Below are positions 22,417 to 34,800 of a DNA stretch of 60,879 nucleotides, piece after piece (the stretch's first letter is position 1; every line of letters starts with the position of its first letter). The stretch is from Pelomyxa schiedti (lineage: Eukaryota > Evosea > Pelobiontida > Pelomyxidae), in NCBI GenBank assembly GCA_020536535.1, contig JAHLWZ010000883.1:1-60879 (forward strand), given 5' to 3'. Made by a program: the position numbers and the translations under genes. The notes below the pieces were generated by a model. The model had not been told where the DNA came from and made no database searches. It worked only from the letters and a program-made list of their open reading frames with translations.

Positions 22417-23438
22417 TTACAAATCACACACACGCCTTGCTTTGGCAGCTAGGTATGGGGGTCTAAGAGCTCTTGTTGCAACACTGAGCCCTTTTTCTAT
22501 ATTCTCTGGTGTGAGGCCAGCATAGTATTTTCCAGACACCTTGTGCCACAAGTGTAGTCTGTTGGAAGAATTAATTAGTGTGGGATGGGGGAAATGCATG
22601 ACTACTTGCACCCAAGAATTCGGAAGTTCCGAAGTAATCGAAACTGGGAGACCTTAAATCTGACAAAATCAGATCTATGGGCTGGTGCAGAAGTTACCAC
22701 GTCTCCAGCTTTTGAGGGGATAGTCACCAAAATTACTTCATTGATCAGTTCCAGGGCTGCACTCCACCAACACCCTGTAGCGATGCCTGGAAAGGCAGAG
22801 TCCTGGACATAGAGCCGGATTCTAGCATTTTCTCCTTGATGAAGTCGGATGGCCTGAATTGCAAGGTACTCAATGAAACTTGAGAAAAACCTAAATTAAA
22901 AAAAAAACCAATGAAGAGTCAAATCACAACCTTAGAGAGTGTGGATCTGTCTTTATCAAAAAGAAAGTGTCTGGAATTCCCGGCTTGGTTTTCGCCTCTG
23001 GCACAGGAAATTCCCCAGCAGTTCCCTTGCATGTGGTGTTGTAGTAAACGTCAAAGTACTGGTCTGAACGAACAGAGACGTACACGGGATCCATGGTAAT
23101 GACGCCCCTTGGAATGCGGGACTGTGCAACATAGCTCGACGATGAAGATGAAGACGCATACGCAGACTCTGAAAGAATTTCTGCTGTTGCTTGTCGACTT
23201 TTCTGGAAGTCGAAAGCGAGACGTTGTGGAGATGAAGAGAGTAGAGAGACTGCATGCCCAGAGTGCATATGATGACAGTTGCTATAGCCACAACGAAAAC
23301 CCCTTTGGAAGCACGCATCGCCCAGTTGCTGTAGCCACAACGGAATCCAGAATTTCGTGTTTGTGCAAGGACCTTTCCCGATTTGTCAGAAGGGTGTGTC
23401 GACTGAGACCCCTTGCTGCCTTGTCTCCCTGCTCCCAT
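22417..23438 (-). CDS. membrane-anchored glycosyltransferase-like protein (GT32/DXD type), possibly degenerate
   Basis: The start at ATG 23438 gives a basic N-terminus and one membrane segment, GVFVVAIATVIICTLG. The lumenal part contains IPDTFFLIKTD, IEYLAIQAIRLHQGENARI, a QDSAFPG...CWWSAALEL stretch and HRSDFVRFKV. This order resembles DXD glycosyltransferases, where 'P..i.ih.d.ep.G..WW' precedes 'SDlvR..iLy..GGiY.D.D'. Here the GGxYxDxD part is missing: after SDFVRFKV the frame goes through FRLLRNFRILG and, after a gtgcaag...ccaacag intron, into an unrelated C-terminus (LHLWHKVSGKYYAGL) and stops at 22417. Without the Asp pair the enzyme should be inactive unless an exon has been misjudged. 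A frame change near 23210 also requires an unusually short intron. Confidence 0.55.
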
Positions 23439-23749
23439 CTCACTTTCACCCCCAAGGGGGGGAAGAAACTTTCCATGAGTCTGCAGAGAACCAGGACGAG
23501 ATAAATTTTTGATGTGCCGTTCCTTCCATCAAGATTACAAAAGAAAAGGGGATGTTCAAGCGATTCGGTGGGGGGCCACAGCCAGTGGCGGCCAACACCA
23601 CGACGAAGGATACACACGATACGTCGTCTGTCAGCAGCCACGATGTAAACTCACTTGACCTTTCGTAAAGTGAAACCACACCAACTCACGCGCACGCACA
23701 CACACAAAAAAAAGGCGGAACCGGTACCGCGACGTGGAGACGAGGAAAT
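23439..23749. promoter_or_regulatory. divergent promoter region, glycosyltransferase-like gene and VPS50
   Basis: This 311-bp spacer lies between divergent starts. It contains a short CA-rich stretch and an A9 run near 23705, just before the VPS50 start. Open frames through it begin with TTG or are too short to support. Confidence 0.35.
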
Positions 23750-26700
23750 AATGGAAGAGCTGAGCCCCCTGTATGACCACGAGCTGTCTGATGTGGTGAC
23801 TTTCGTACTCGACAAAGTGCTGGGAGGAGAGTCTGGGGGTTCTGCAGGGGCGCCGCCGCCGTCTGCTTCTTCCGATGAAAGCATAGACGGAACTTGGTTG
23901 GAAAATGTATTGTGGGAGCACGAGAGGGCGTGCAATGTGGTGGACACCGAGTTGTGCAAAAAGGTTGAGGAAAACTACTCTGAATTTGGTGTGGCTCATT
24001 TCATTTTATCACATAACTTTGTACTTACCACAGTGCCCACAATACAAAATAAAATCAAATACAAATAGTGGAAGGCATGCAACGTATTCACGAGGTTGGA
24101 ATAAATCTCCAGCAGTCAGGGATAATGTGTCAAGTGGGACAGAGGTCCCTAACAAGAGCAAAGAATGATCTAGCTTGCTCATGCATCAAGTTGACTGCTT
24201 TATATAGGAGAAAATTGCGCTACACTGTGTGTGATGTAATTACTGCCCTTGTATCTCTCAGATATCACCTCAGGCCATGATGACAAGACTTCAATCAATT
24301 TCAGCCACAGTTAAGAAAATGCAAGAATTAGAAATTGTCATGAGGTAGAAAACCATCAGATTTCTTGTTCTCACTGTATGCAGGGAGGGAGACAACCCCA
24401 GAGCAATCATGTTGTGCTCTGAACTTCAGGCCATCACTGGTGGAGAATTAGTTCCACCAATACCAGAACTTAGAGGCATCAAATGTGTGAGTCTCATGGC
24501 TAAGACTCTTGAGCACAAGAACACACTACTACAAGTTACCTTCTTTGATACAGGATGGATGTCTGGTTAAACTTGCACAGGAAAGACTTGATGCCTCCCT
24601 GTACAAATCATGCAAAGCATTTTCTCCAGAAACCTACGAAACAGTCCTCAAAGCGTAAATTTTAGATCACAAGAAATGTGTCACTTTTCTAAATAGTGCT
24701 TTGTAGCTACCAAACCCTACGGAATATGTACCAAGTACTTGAAAAAGTCCAGCGATGCTTTATGGATTCAGTTGATGAGCAAATGAAACATGTCATGCTG
24801 ACTTTTATACTCTCTGATGCCTCAAAGGATCCTGAATCCCTCAAGAGGTACCTTTGTCTGTGATTGCACCTATTGATGTAGAATTGTATTACAACAGGGC
24901 AGATATTCCTCACCTACAAGGACTTGTCAAACTATATGATTTTGCCAATTGTTTGATAACAATTTTGGAAACTGAAGCTGAAGTGATGTGGAACTATTAC
25001 TCAATGAAAAAATGGCATGAAGACTACCTGAAACTGGTGTAAGTGCTTCTCATTCGGCAACTGGATTGCTAATAGGATTTTATTCTTAAGAAATGAAGAG
25101 CAAGACAAAAATATGCAAGAGTTACTTGATGGCCTTGAGAGGCATAGAAAGAGACTGTGGGATAAAATGCAGAAGAGAGTTGCAGAAATGCTAGATTCTG
25201 TTCCCTTGAGTCGGTTTCAGGTAACAACTTTATCATTTTGATTTTGTTTTGGAAATTCTCTAGGTTGACGATGTTTGCAGAATGCTGGAAGCTGTCCAAA
25301 AGGCAACTTTCCTTTAAAAAGATTTTACACTTATACAAGTCCAGTTCGCTGAAATAGGAATGGAATTTAGCCAGACTTCAACCAGCTCGCTTGTGCAAAC
25401 ACTAAAGAGGCAAGGTAAAATGTACTTCGAGGCTTACCACAAATCAAGCTTAGAGGTAAGCTTCGCCAGTTGAGTAGTAATTTAACTGTCCATATTTTAG
25501 GATATCAAAGCAATGATTGGGAACGAGTCCTGGTCTAGAACACCAGTACAGATATCCGTTTTTGGTTTGTTCTATGAGTGGATGGGGTTCTGAAGTTGAC
25601 AGCACCTAGACATTCCAAATATTAAGCCGTTTGTCAATTCTGGTGGGAATTCCCAGTCCGATACCTCAACACATACTGTTCGCACTGATCAGAGTGTCTT
25701 TGTCTCCTGGAAAGCGAACGGCAACCCTATCAAGATGTTCTCCCAAGAGATGGCACAACAAGGCAAGTTTTTGTGCTTAATTTGTTTCTTCATAGTTTTT
25801 AATGTAATGATTGATTTGTGTTGGCTTAGACCAAGAGGACGAAGCTGAGCATGATGACACCGAAGAAAAGGAAAATCCAGAGCTTAAGAAGGATTGGATA
25901 GAAGAAGATGATGCCATTGAGCAAGAACAACGTACCATCTGCGTTTATTAAATCAAATTTCAACACAGATATTTGCAGACACAAAAAAGGTGGATACTAG
26001 TAACAATGTATCTGAGCAGATCATTGCAACAGTCACTATCAACATAGCACGTACTATTGGCAAGTATTTACATATGCTCCGTGTTTTGGAATCCATAAAT
26101 CTGGATGTATTTGGAGGAATCACACAAATATTCGACTTTTACGTGAGGTTTTTCTGATACCAGCTTGTATTAAAAGAACTCTAGGTGCACAGTATTTACT
26201 CATTTTTTGGAGGAGTACCAGGTCAAGCACAAGACACGGCATCAACAGTGTCTGCAGGTAAATACTCCCTCTTCTTTGTACTTGCCCTAACCAGAAAATG
26301 TCTAGGCAAGTCCCTCCTTGGGTTGTTGACCAACTTCCAAATCGTCAAATCAACACAGCAACCCACTCCTGCAACAGAGTCTATTCCAAAAGCTTCAGGT
26401 AGTGTGCATAGACCACAGACAAGCAAATGATTGAAGCTAATTATTTCCTCAGAGTTTTTGGGACTATCAAAACTTTCTTCCATGATTGATATACACAATC
26501 CTAATACCTTATACTCTCTGGCCCATAGAATAGTCGGAATTGACTCGCTCCTTTTCCTCAAGCACGTTTTGATAACTGTCAAGCCTGCGTTGCTTGTACC
26601 TCTTATCATTTCTTTCTTCTCGTCTGAATATATGCACAGTGTGTGTTTAAGGGAAACCCTGGACCAGTGAACAAATTTTATAGCGATTCTGTTGATGTTA

Positions 26701-28243
26701 TTGATACCCTTCGCTCAGTCATGTACAGAAATGTTTCTACTGCCTTACTGAATGTGTGTTGCCCGCAGCTCTTTTAAATCGCCCTAACAACTTTCAGTTG
26801 GATAACCTTCCTGCAATGATTTTCCGTACACGGTGGGAGGGATCAGACTCTGAGCATGCCTATGTTAGTGAGTTCTTTCTTTTTTTCTTTACTTATTGGT
26901 GATTAATCTCCCTGTGAATGACTTCAATCAGACGTTGTGCAAAAAGAGGTGACACAGTTTTCACACAAATTTGAAGGAATTTGTGCCGAAGTCAAGGTTC
27001 CACAGCCCACTAGTCGCCTTATTTGGGAGCATGTGTGCTTACATCTCATGGATTTGCTTCTTGATGGGTTCTCACGTGTAACAAAGGTGAATTCGACTTT
27101 CTGTAACATGTTGCTTAGTTTTTGTACTCAACGAAACATAGTGCCCCTTTGAGTCCAGAGCAATAATGTCCCTCGATTTGCAGAGCATAGTAGGTACCCT
27201 CGAGACCCTGTCACATATCAAGTTCTTTCCCCGTACAATAACCTCTGTATAACAAAAAATTTATCCAAGGCCGCCACCAGGCGCTAAAATTGTAAATGAT
27301 TATATAAAGGCATTTTATCTGGCAGAAAATGAGTTTGTGCCTTGGTGCAACAGTCACACTGTGTGCATATTATCTATTCAGCACTGTCCTTATTAACGAA
27401 TAGGAGTTCACTCAACGACAACTAGTCAATCTTTTCCAGTGCAGTGCCAGTTATCAGACTAAAAGCAGGCAGCACAAAGATGTACAGGTTGTGATCGAAG
27501 GTATTTGCAAAGGACGAGTACAGCGTCCTTTGTGGTACGTTTTGCAAGCACAACAGCATTCAAATACAGCCGACCTGCGGCTCCTTGATTTGATGCAACC
27601 AACTATTAATACCAGTACTACCACACCAACAAACACCCCGGCTTCTGCTTCCTCTTCTACGCTCCGACTCCCTTCAGCTCCTGTTGGTGTCCGAAGAAAC
27701 AGTTTTGATGAGACCGCTGCAAATGAAAATCCAGCTGAGGAAGAAAACGAACTGCCATTCTCCCAAACTGTTCATGCCGCGCTTGCTGCCGGAGAGCCAC
27801 TGAACTCTCCAAACCCAGGTCATGACGCAACACCAACGGCCACCACATCCGGGTCTGCATCAACAACCCCAAACACAACTGCCATCACTCCAGCTTCAAC
27901 AACAACACCCACATCAACAGAAACACCATCCACCAGCACACCCACACCCACAGCACTACCCACACCGGCCACAACAACACCCACACCAACCGCCACAGCA
28001 CCAGCTTCCGTACCACCACCCACACCATCCAGAACATTGACGGGTCTATCCAGACTGACAGCAATTGCAACCGCACTGCCCAGTGTCACCACCTCTGGCA
28101 CACAGCCACCCAGGACATCAACAAACCCAACAGCACCCCCAACACCAAGCCACGCCGCTTCATCACTCTTTTCTACTCTGGGATTCGGCATTGGCAGAAA
28201 CACAACAACACCTGCTTCTCCGGCTAGAAGGTCACACACATAA
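23750..28243 (+). CDS. VPS50: VPS50/syndetin, EARP tethering complex subunit
   Basis: VPS50 replaces VPS54 in the EARP complex (VPS51-53), which tethers vesicles on recycling endosomes. The gene starts at ATG 23750 and spans many short introns. The helical N-terminal domain reads EGMQRIHEVGINLQQSG, GQRSLTRAKNDLA, MREGDNPRAIMLCSELQA and LASLYKSCKAFSPETYETVLKAY-like segments, matching the human sequence closely in spacing. The C-terminal domain is equally clear: AYVDVVQKEVTQFSHKF, PTSRLIWEHVCLHLMDLLLDGF, SRAIMSLDLQSIVGTLETLS, DYIKAFYLAENEFVPWC and HTEFTQRQLVNLF (about 26860-27450). A Thr/Pro/Ser tail of roughly 200 residues (27600-28240), absent from animal VPS50, ends the protein. An intron at about 23991-24069 was verified by phase. 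It ends 92 bp from the convergent MMPL gene. Confidence 0.9.
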
Positions 28244-28334
28244 ATCATAAACATCCCTTTAGCCTCATTTGTTTGAAAAGATGACACATATGATAAAAAT
28301 GCAACAGACAAATATTTTTTTTTCTTTTGCCATT

Positions 28335-31300
28335 CTAAGGTGTTTTTTGTGTGGAGTCCAACTCCAGACTATTTCCAGCTGGGGTCCAGATGTTCCCCCA
28401 TTCATCCTTGGTCTCTGGTGCCATTGGAGAGGGCCACCAGTTGAATTTCCTTGTGGTGTAAATAGAATGAAGAAATACAGAAGCAATACCGGCTGAAGTA
28501 CAACAGCACAGGAACAATCAGGCCTCTTATTATAAAAGTATCTAGAAGTACAGCGAGGCACAAGAAAAATCCCAGTTGCTGCAGAATGAATAGGTTTGCT
28601 CTTGGCTATTCATGAGTATTAAATACCTGCAAAGCTGTTTGCCGCGAAACTAGAAGGCCACTGAATGCAACTGCCATAATAAAACCGGCACCAGTTATAA
28701 CACTTCCCTAAGAAAGTGGTGAATGGTGAAGTAGTTGAGGCATTACAACGCACAGTGAAGTAATAGCCATTTCTTATGGAGGCAGTGACAGTGAAACCCA
28801 TTTTTCGGAATTCAGTTACTCTACTGAATAGAAATACATCATAGTCAACTCCCAAACCTAGTGATTGTAAACAGATAGTCTTGTTCTAAAAGGGTAAGAA
28901 CCAACAATCACAGAGAACACTATTAAGGGTGGAAACCAGTGCAGACCCTTATCTAATATGTAGCCATAGACAAGTGTGGCAAAACCATAAACCCAACCCA
29001 CTGTAAGTCCAAGTGTGAAGACCATCCTAATTGGAAGGAAAACACTTTGGAACGCCAAAGCTGCAAGAAGAATCTGTCGTTGTACATTAGAGTGGAAAAG
29101 GTGGCGAAATTACATACTACAACAGCGCATGTTACGCCCACCATAATGGGGAAGTTCTCAAATACAGCACTCGCAGCGTCATACTGAGCAACCAGAACAT
29201 TGTCAAAATACCATTCATATGGATGGGAAGTGTTTCCGTTATATTTCGGGCCTTCCAAAATGTCCCTAATATCACTTATCCACCTGTCCGTCTCAGGTCC
29301 ATTGGGATTAAAGCTGACCATCACATTGATCAAGGAGGATGTGGGAGTATTATAATCATTTATCAAAGTGCCGAATATGTATTTGTAGGCGTCAGCATAC
29401 TCCCCAGTGGTGGATGGATCGAGAAGGTACTGTGATGTAACGTAGTCAATGGGAATCCCTGATAAGAACGCAATCCCCTGAATGCCAGTAGGTAGAACCC
29501 GGTACGAAGTAGAGACGTTGAGGATGTCAGAGATGAGCTGTTGAGATAGGGAAAAGAATTCCGGGGTGTTTATATTTGCTGACGAATTCTCTTTCTGCTC
29601 TGGGAATATGTGGAATGGGTACAACATTCCGGGAGGGAAGTCCTCTTCCATATCATGCACAGTCTTCATAGATGGAAGGGAGTCTGAAAAAACAAGTGTG
29701 CCGTCGGTGGTATAGCTAAATTGCGTAGAAAGCGCAATAAATGGAATTAAGAAAACGATGCTGATCACTAATATCGGGATAGCACTTTTTGGAGTAGTGA
29801 GGAGGATGCTGAGCTTAAACCAAATAGATCTTTGCTGTTCTGCAGCCTTACTCTCGTTAATGAATGTATTTCATCAGCAGGCTTTATACCTTTTCCTCTG
29901 GAGACAGCATTTTTGGCCTGGCCCGGCAGGATTCTTTACATGGAAGAAGCCCATTGATTGAGAAGAACTTTGGGAATGCAAGCAACAGTGCCGGTGTCAA
30001 ATTAAGATTGATAGAGATTGCAAAAGTGAGGCAAACAGCGGCAGCCAAGCTGAGGCTAGTCAGTATTTCCAAGCCCAACAATAACTAAGAAATCATTAGA
30101 GACCGAAGAAAACCGGCATCATACAATGCCAAGAAATGTGAGAGTTAATGTCGTCCCACTGATGAAAACAACTTTTCCTGCAGTATCCAGCATAACTTTC
30201 ACAGCTAAATTTCTCATCTCAGGTGAATCTTCACTACATAGGGTTCGCCTGAAAAATATTTATTTACCTAGAGTACCTATTTAAGATCTCCTCCCGATAA
30301 CGCCGCAGCAAAAATAAAGAGTAATCTTTTTAGACAGAAAAACCAATGAGTGGAATAAATATTACTAGAGGATGTTACCAATTGACATGGCAACAATAAG
30401 GGCCATCCTTGAATTGAACAGTAAGTTTGGTGTTGTGTTAGATGTCCAAACTACATAATGGCTGGAACATAGCCGGCCACGTCAATCTGTTTCGCAATTG
30501 CATAGACTACAGCAAATGAAAGAGACATGGTAATGGCCAAATTCACCAACGGAAGTATAATTAGCACAATGGATCTGAGCATAAGTAGGAGTACCTGAAA
30601 GGAGTCAGCCAATTTCTTCATTGGGGGTAATGGAAGGCACCAACCACAAGTGCAATTGAAATCGAGATACAGTCAGAAATTATAATTTCTTTCTCAGCCT
30701 GCTCGAGGAAGTCTGCCATTAGTACGTTTTGTCCCGTTCTTTGTATAGTGATATTGACATCTATGAAATGGTCAATGTCTCCTTTTTTTCTAGAGAGTGA
30801 CCTTTGGGGTACTCGTCCAGGAAAGACAGTATCCAGTCTATAAAATCATTTCCCTCGCTAGTTTGCTCCGAAGGAGTCACGATAGAAATTATGGTGGAGT
30901 GTTGGTCGGTTGAAACAAGACCATCTTTGGGTCATAAATTGTACATTCATCGCAACAGGAAGGAGGAACTACCACCAATAATTCCTAAGCCCATGTCATA
31001 GAAAGTGTAATAAGATTGATAGTCCTACAAAGAACGGTGTAGGGTGAGGCTGATAATTAAGGCACAGGATACACGTGGATAATTTGGGTTCTCGAAGGCA
31101 TAGACGCGATCATACAAAGAATATGTAAAGTTCTGAGTGTAGTTGCAGATTATTGTGCCTGGGCCAGCATCGATTTTGGTCATGTAAACAAGAATGACTG
31201 TCATTCCTGCGAACTCTGGAAACAATTCATTGTATTTCTGATAAGCTGTATAGCCCTTTTTGTCCAAAAGAAGAGTTAGAAATCCAGCGTTAGAAATCCA

Positions 31301-31742
31301 GCAGTAAAGCAGCTTTTTGAATGTATTCCCTTCTCAAAACAAACTCTAAAAGGGACTTTGGGTTACCAATGTCCCCTTGGGTGCCTTGAAGTCCAGTTTC
31401 GTAGCACTTAGCAGCTTTGGTGCCCAGACAATGGAAACAGCCAGACCAACAACCCACAGTACAATAATAATATATCTGCATTTCATCAACACCTTGAAGT
31501 ACACATCACTGAGCCTCTGCACCAACTTTGATCCACAAGTACTCCCAGAGCTAGCTCCAAGTCATTAAAAAAAAACAGTAAAAAAAAACTCGCACTACAA
31601 AGTTGGAACACAGCTGGAGAATGAGAAAAAGTGTTAACTGACAGCCCAAACCCACATTTCTTACACATTTTGATTTTTATCGCACTTACCTTGTTTGTTG
31701 GGACTTGGTCAACAACGGCTCTGTTGAAGTAGGCGTGGACAT
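28335..31742 (-). CDS. MMPL/RND-family membrane transporter
   Basis: MMPL proteins are proton-driven exporters of lipids or hydrophobic molecules, best known in actinobacteria. The first exon (ATG 31742, MSTPTSTEPLLTKSQQTR) splices at gtaagt. The second gives a first membrane helix, YIIIVLWVVGLAVSIVWAPK, and DFKAPKGTL. The large exon around 29770-29140 encodes the first big extracytoplasmic loop with the family phrase NVMVSFNPNGPET. The second half has GVDYDVFLFSRVTEFRKMG (the diagnostic G-L-D-Y-D-x-F-L-x-S-R motif), GSVITGAGFIMAVAF-like sequence and the typical NWWPSP C-terminal motif at about 28400. The stop is at 28335. Many introns; not all borders were worked out. A bacterial-type transporter with native introns. 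Confidence 0.85.
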
Positions 31743-31874
31743 TTCGTACACAGCCGAAATCGCGAAAAGCTCTTGAATTTATTCTGTTTCCAGTCTTTCA
31801 TGTTTTTTCGTTTTGTTTTTTTTTGTTGAGAAAGAGCCGTCTTTACAAAGGTGTTTGTTTGGTGGTGGTACTCT
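31743..31874. promoter_or_regulatory. 132-bp spacer, ABCA stop to MMPL start
   Basis: This short spacer separates the stop of the ABCA gene from the start of MMPL on the same strand. It must contain the MMPL promoter and the ABCA terminator. A T-rich stretch lies near 31810-31826. Confidence 0.3.
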
Positions 31875-34800
31875 TTAGGAGTCGTCTGAATCGTCGTCGG
31901 AATCAGCCTTGTCCTTTCCTTTGTCCTCAGGTGATGATTTGTTGTTTGTGGGTGTTGTTGCTGTTGGGGTGTCCACGGCTTCGGCGTCTGCTTCTGCTTC
32001 TTCTTGTTGTCTGGCAATGGACACAAAAATCTGCTCCAGAGTGGGTTGGCAGACACTGTATTCGAGTATCTGCAGCTTGACTTTGGCGCTTTCAATGCCG
32101 GCGAATACCGTGGAGAGGGACCCTCCTTGGTTTGGAATAATATACTTGAGTCTCTCGACGTGCTTCTCGGCAATCTCTGCCCCTTTGAAGGTAGTCTGCA
32201 CCCATTGTTCAACATCCTCAACCCTGTTATAGGTTGGGTTTTTTGGCAAATTATTGCTCTAGTGTGCAAGTACCTCTCCTCGGTTGTCTTAATTTCTACA
32301 AAAAGAGAGTTGCCAAAGCGGGTCTTTAGGTGTTGTATTGATCCGAGGCATCTATCGCTTTTTATGAAGGCAAGGGTGGACAAAATCCATACCTAAAAGA
32401 GCCCCCGACAAGAATTCCAACGCGAGTACACAAGGCCTCAGTTTCTTCCATGCTATGGCTGGTAATTACGATACTCTTAGTTAATGCCGCTTTCCTATTT
32501 CATTTAGTTCGGCGAATACAAGTGAGGAAAAAGTACTGAATTACAGTCCACATTGACCGCCGGGCTACTGGATCCATACCGGAAGATGGTTCATCTGAAT
32601 ATTTCAGTTTGAATATAAACACTTGTAAGCTCACCAAGGAAAACGACTCGTGGGGCTCCAATTAAGGCTATGGCGAGAGACAGCTTTCTCTTATTTCCTC
32701 CACTGTAAGCCTCGGCGACTTTGTCAGCGTAGTGTGAAAGGCCAGTGAAGTCAATAAGTTGTTGGACTGCTGCCTCAATCAGTGTAATGGGTATTCCTTT
32801 CAAACGGCCAAAAAGTCGCAGATGTTCACGACCAGTCATCTTATCCAAAAGAGGGTCAAACTGCGGGCAGTACCCGACCTCTGATTGCATGACATTGAAG
32901 TCAGTAACAACACTATAGCCAGAAATCCTGATCGAGGTTACAAACGCTTAAGTATTTTTGGCTAAGAGCCAAAGGAATTACCAAGCATCCCCTGATGTTG
33001 GAGTCAGATCATGAGTCAGCATACTTAGTGTCTACAAAGGTGAGAAAAAGAAAGCAAATATATTTTCCAGTACCGTTGTTTTTCCAGCTCCATTTGTGCC
33101 CAGGAACCCAAAACATTCTCCACGCGGTATTCCGAGTGTGATATTATTCACGGCCACCTTGGCATTCGAGCCAAAGCCAAATACCTTCCGCAAATTGTAT
33201 ATTGTGATGGCATCCAAATTTGACGAGCCTGGTTTGTGTGCTGTGGGAAGTGAGCTATCAGCTTTTAGAGGTGCGGATTCAGAAGTGGGATGCTTGGTAG
33301 AAAATGCACCAGAAAGCATGTCGGTAACACGCTTCCTTTCCTTAACTACATCTTCATCTTCCCCGGAGTGGAGGCCCAGTGCCGAAAGTGCAGTATTGGA
33401 TGTGTGGCTCATTTCAACGCCAGTGGTATCTCTGCCACTTTTCGAGCAGGATCTACAGCAGTATTTCATCTTCCGATACACACTTACAATAATCCACTTG
33501 AAGAACCCATTGTCAATACACAGAGTAACAACAAAATAAAATAGTCCTTCCACAAGCAATAAGGTGAGAGATCGGCCTGCAATATCCCAATCAAAAGCAT
33601 TTCTTGTCACCCCAAGAACTTGATCCATTGACTAGAAGACCACTCTTAAAGCATTTACTTTTCAGGGGAAACTTACAGGAGCGGAACTGAGGTTAATAAG
33701 ACCCTCTCCAAAGAGGTACGGTGGGAATATTCTGTATAGGTGTTTAAGATCCGGGTTTATATCCATAGTCTTCGGCAGTGCTGGGAAATTTCAGTAAAGA
33801 TAAGTGTAATCAAGTTGTAATGATTACTGTCTAAGATCACAGAAGCAAGAACTAAGCCAAATCCAAAAATAAAAGTAATGCCAGCTATCCCAAGCTGCGC
33901 ACCCATAGCACTAGTGAACAAAAAGGAAAGTGTATACGAGACACATAAAGCTGTTTATTGGTTTTAAAAATGAGAATTGTTGGAGAAGTGAAATCAAACA
34001 TGTAACGCCATAAAAGAAAATAAGTAACGCAGTGGCAAAGAATCTGTCTACTGTTCCCACAAAAGAGTCATTTCGATAGATACCAAACACTACCATGACC
34101 TGATGAACAGTAAGAAACTGGCAACAGGTTGAAGTCAAACCAAACAGGTCACTATGAAAAAGCAAATCGTATCCCACGCAATGTTGGCAACCCAAAAACT
34201 GGTTTTGTTAATATTGGGTAGGAATGAGTGAAAACTCAGTTTACCTGTATATATTTACACCACAGGTCATTTGCAAGTGTTTCGCTTTCACAGCCCGTTC
34301 TTTGACAATGAAAATGACAAAATTGGCTGCCACAAAGCTAAAGGGGACAAGCATGAACAAGGCAGCAAGAGCCGATAGAAGAGTTGCAATATCTTGCTCT
34401 TCTTGGCCTGAGAGGGGAAGAGGCTGACTTGACACAATCATTCTGACAACATCCTTAGATAAGCCACTAGCAATTGCCAAAGCTGACTGACACAGCTCGT
34501 TTAAAAACACTGGAATTGCATGTGCCGAGGTGACGTTGTGCAAAAGAGTAGCTGCCACCGGACCAGGTGCCGCTGGACTGTAAAGAAAATCTCCAAATGC
34601 AAAGGCTCCAAAGCGATTCATTGGGTGTGAGGAAGCATTAAGCAACCATTCACTGAGTTCTAGGGAGTCGGTTACTGGTACAGCTGTAGAGGTGAGATTG
34701 GTGGTTTCGAAGAAGGGCATGAATGTCGGTGCGCTAGGGGAATACTGAGCGTAGGTCATCTCGGATTTATCGGGATTGTTACGGTGGAGTTCCATATCTT

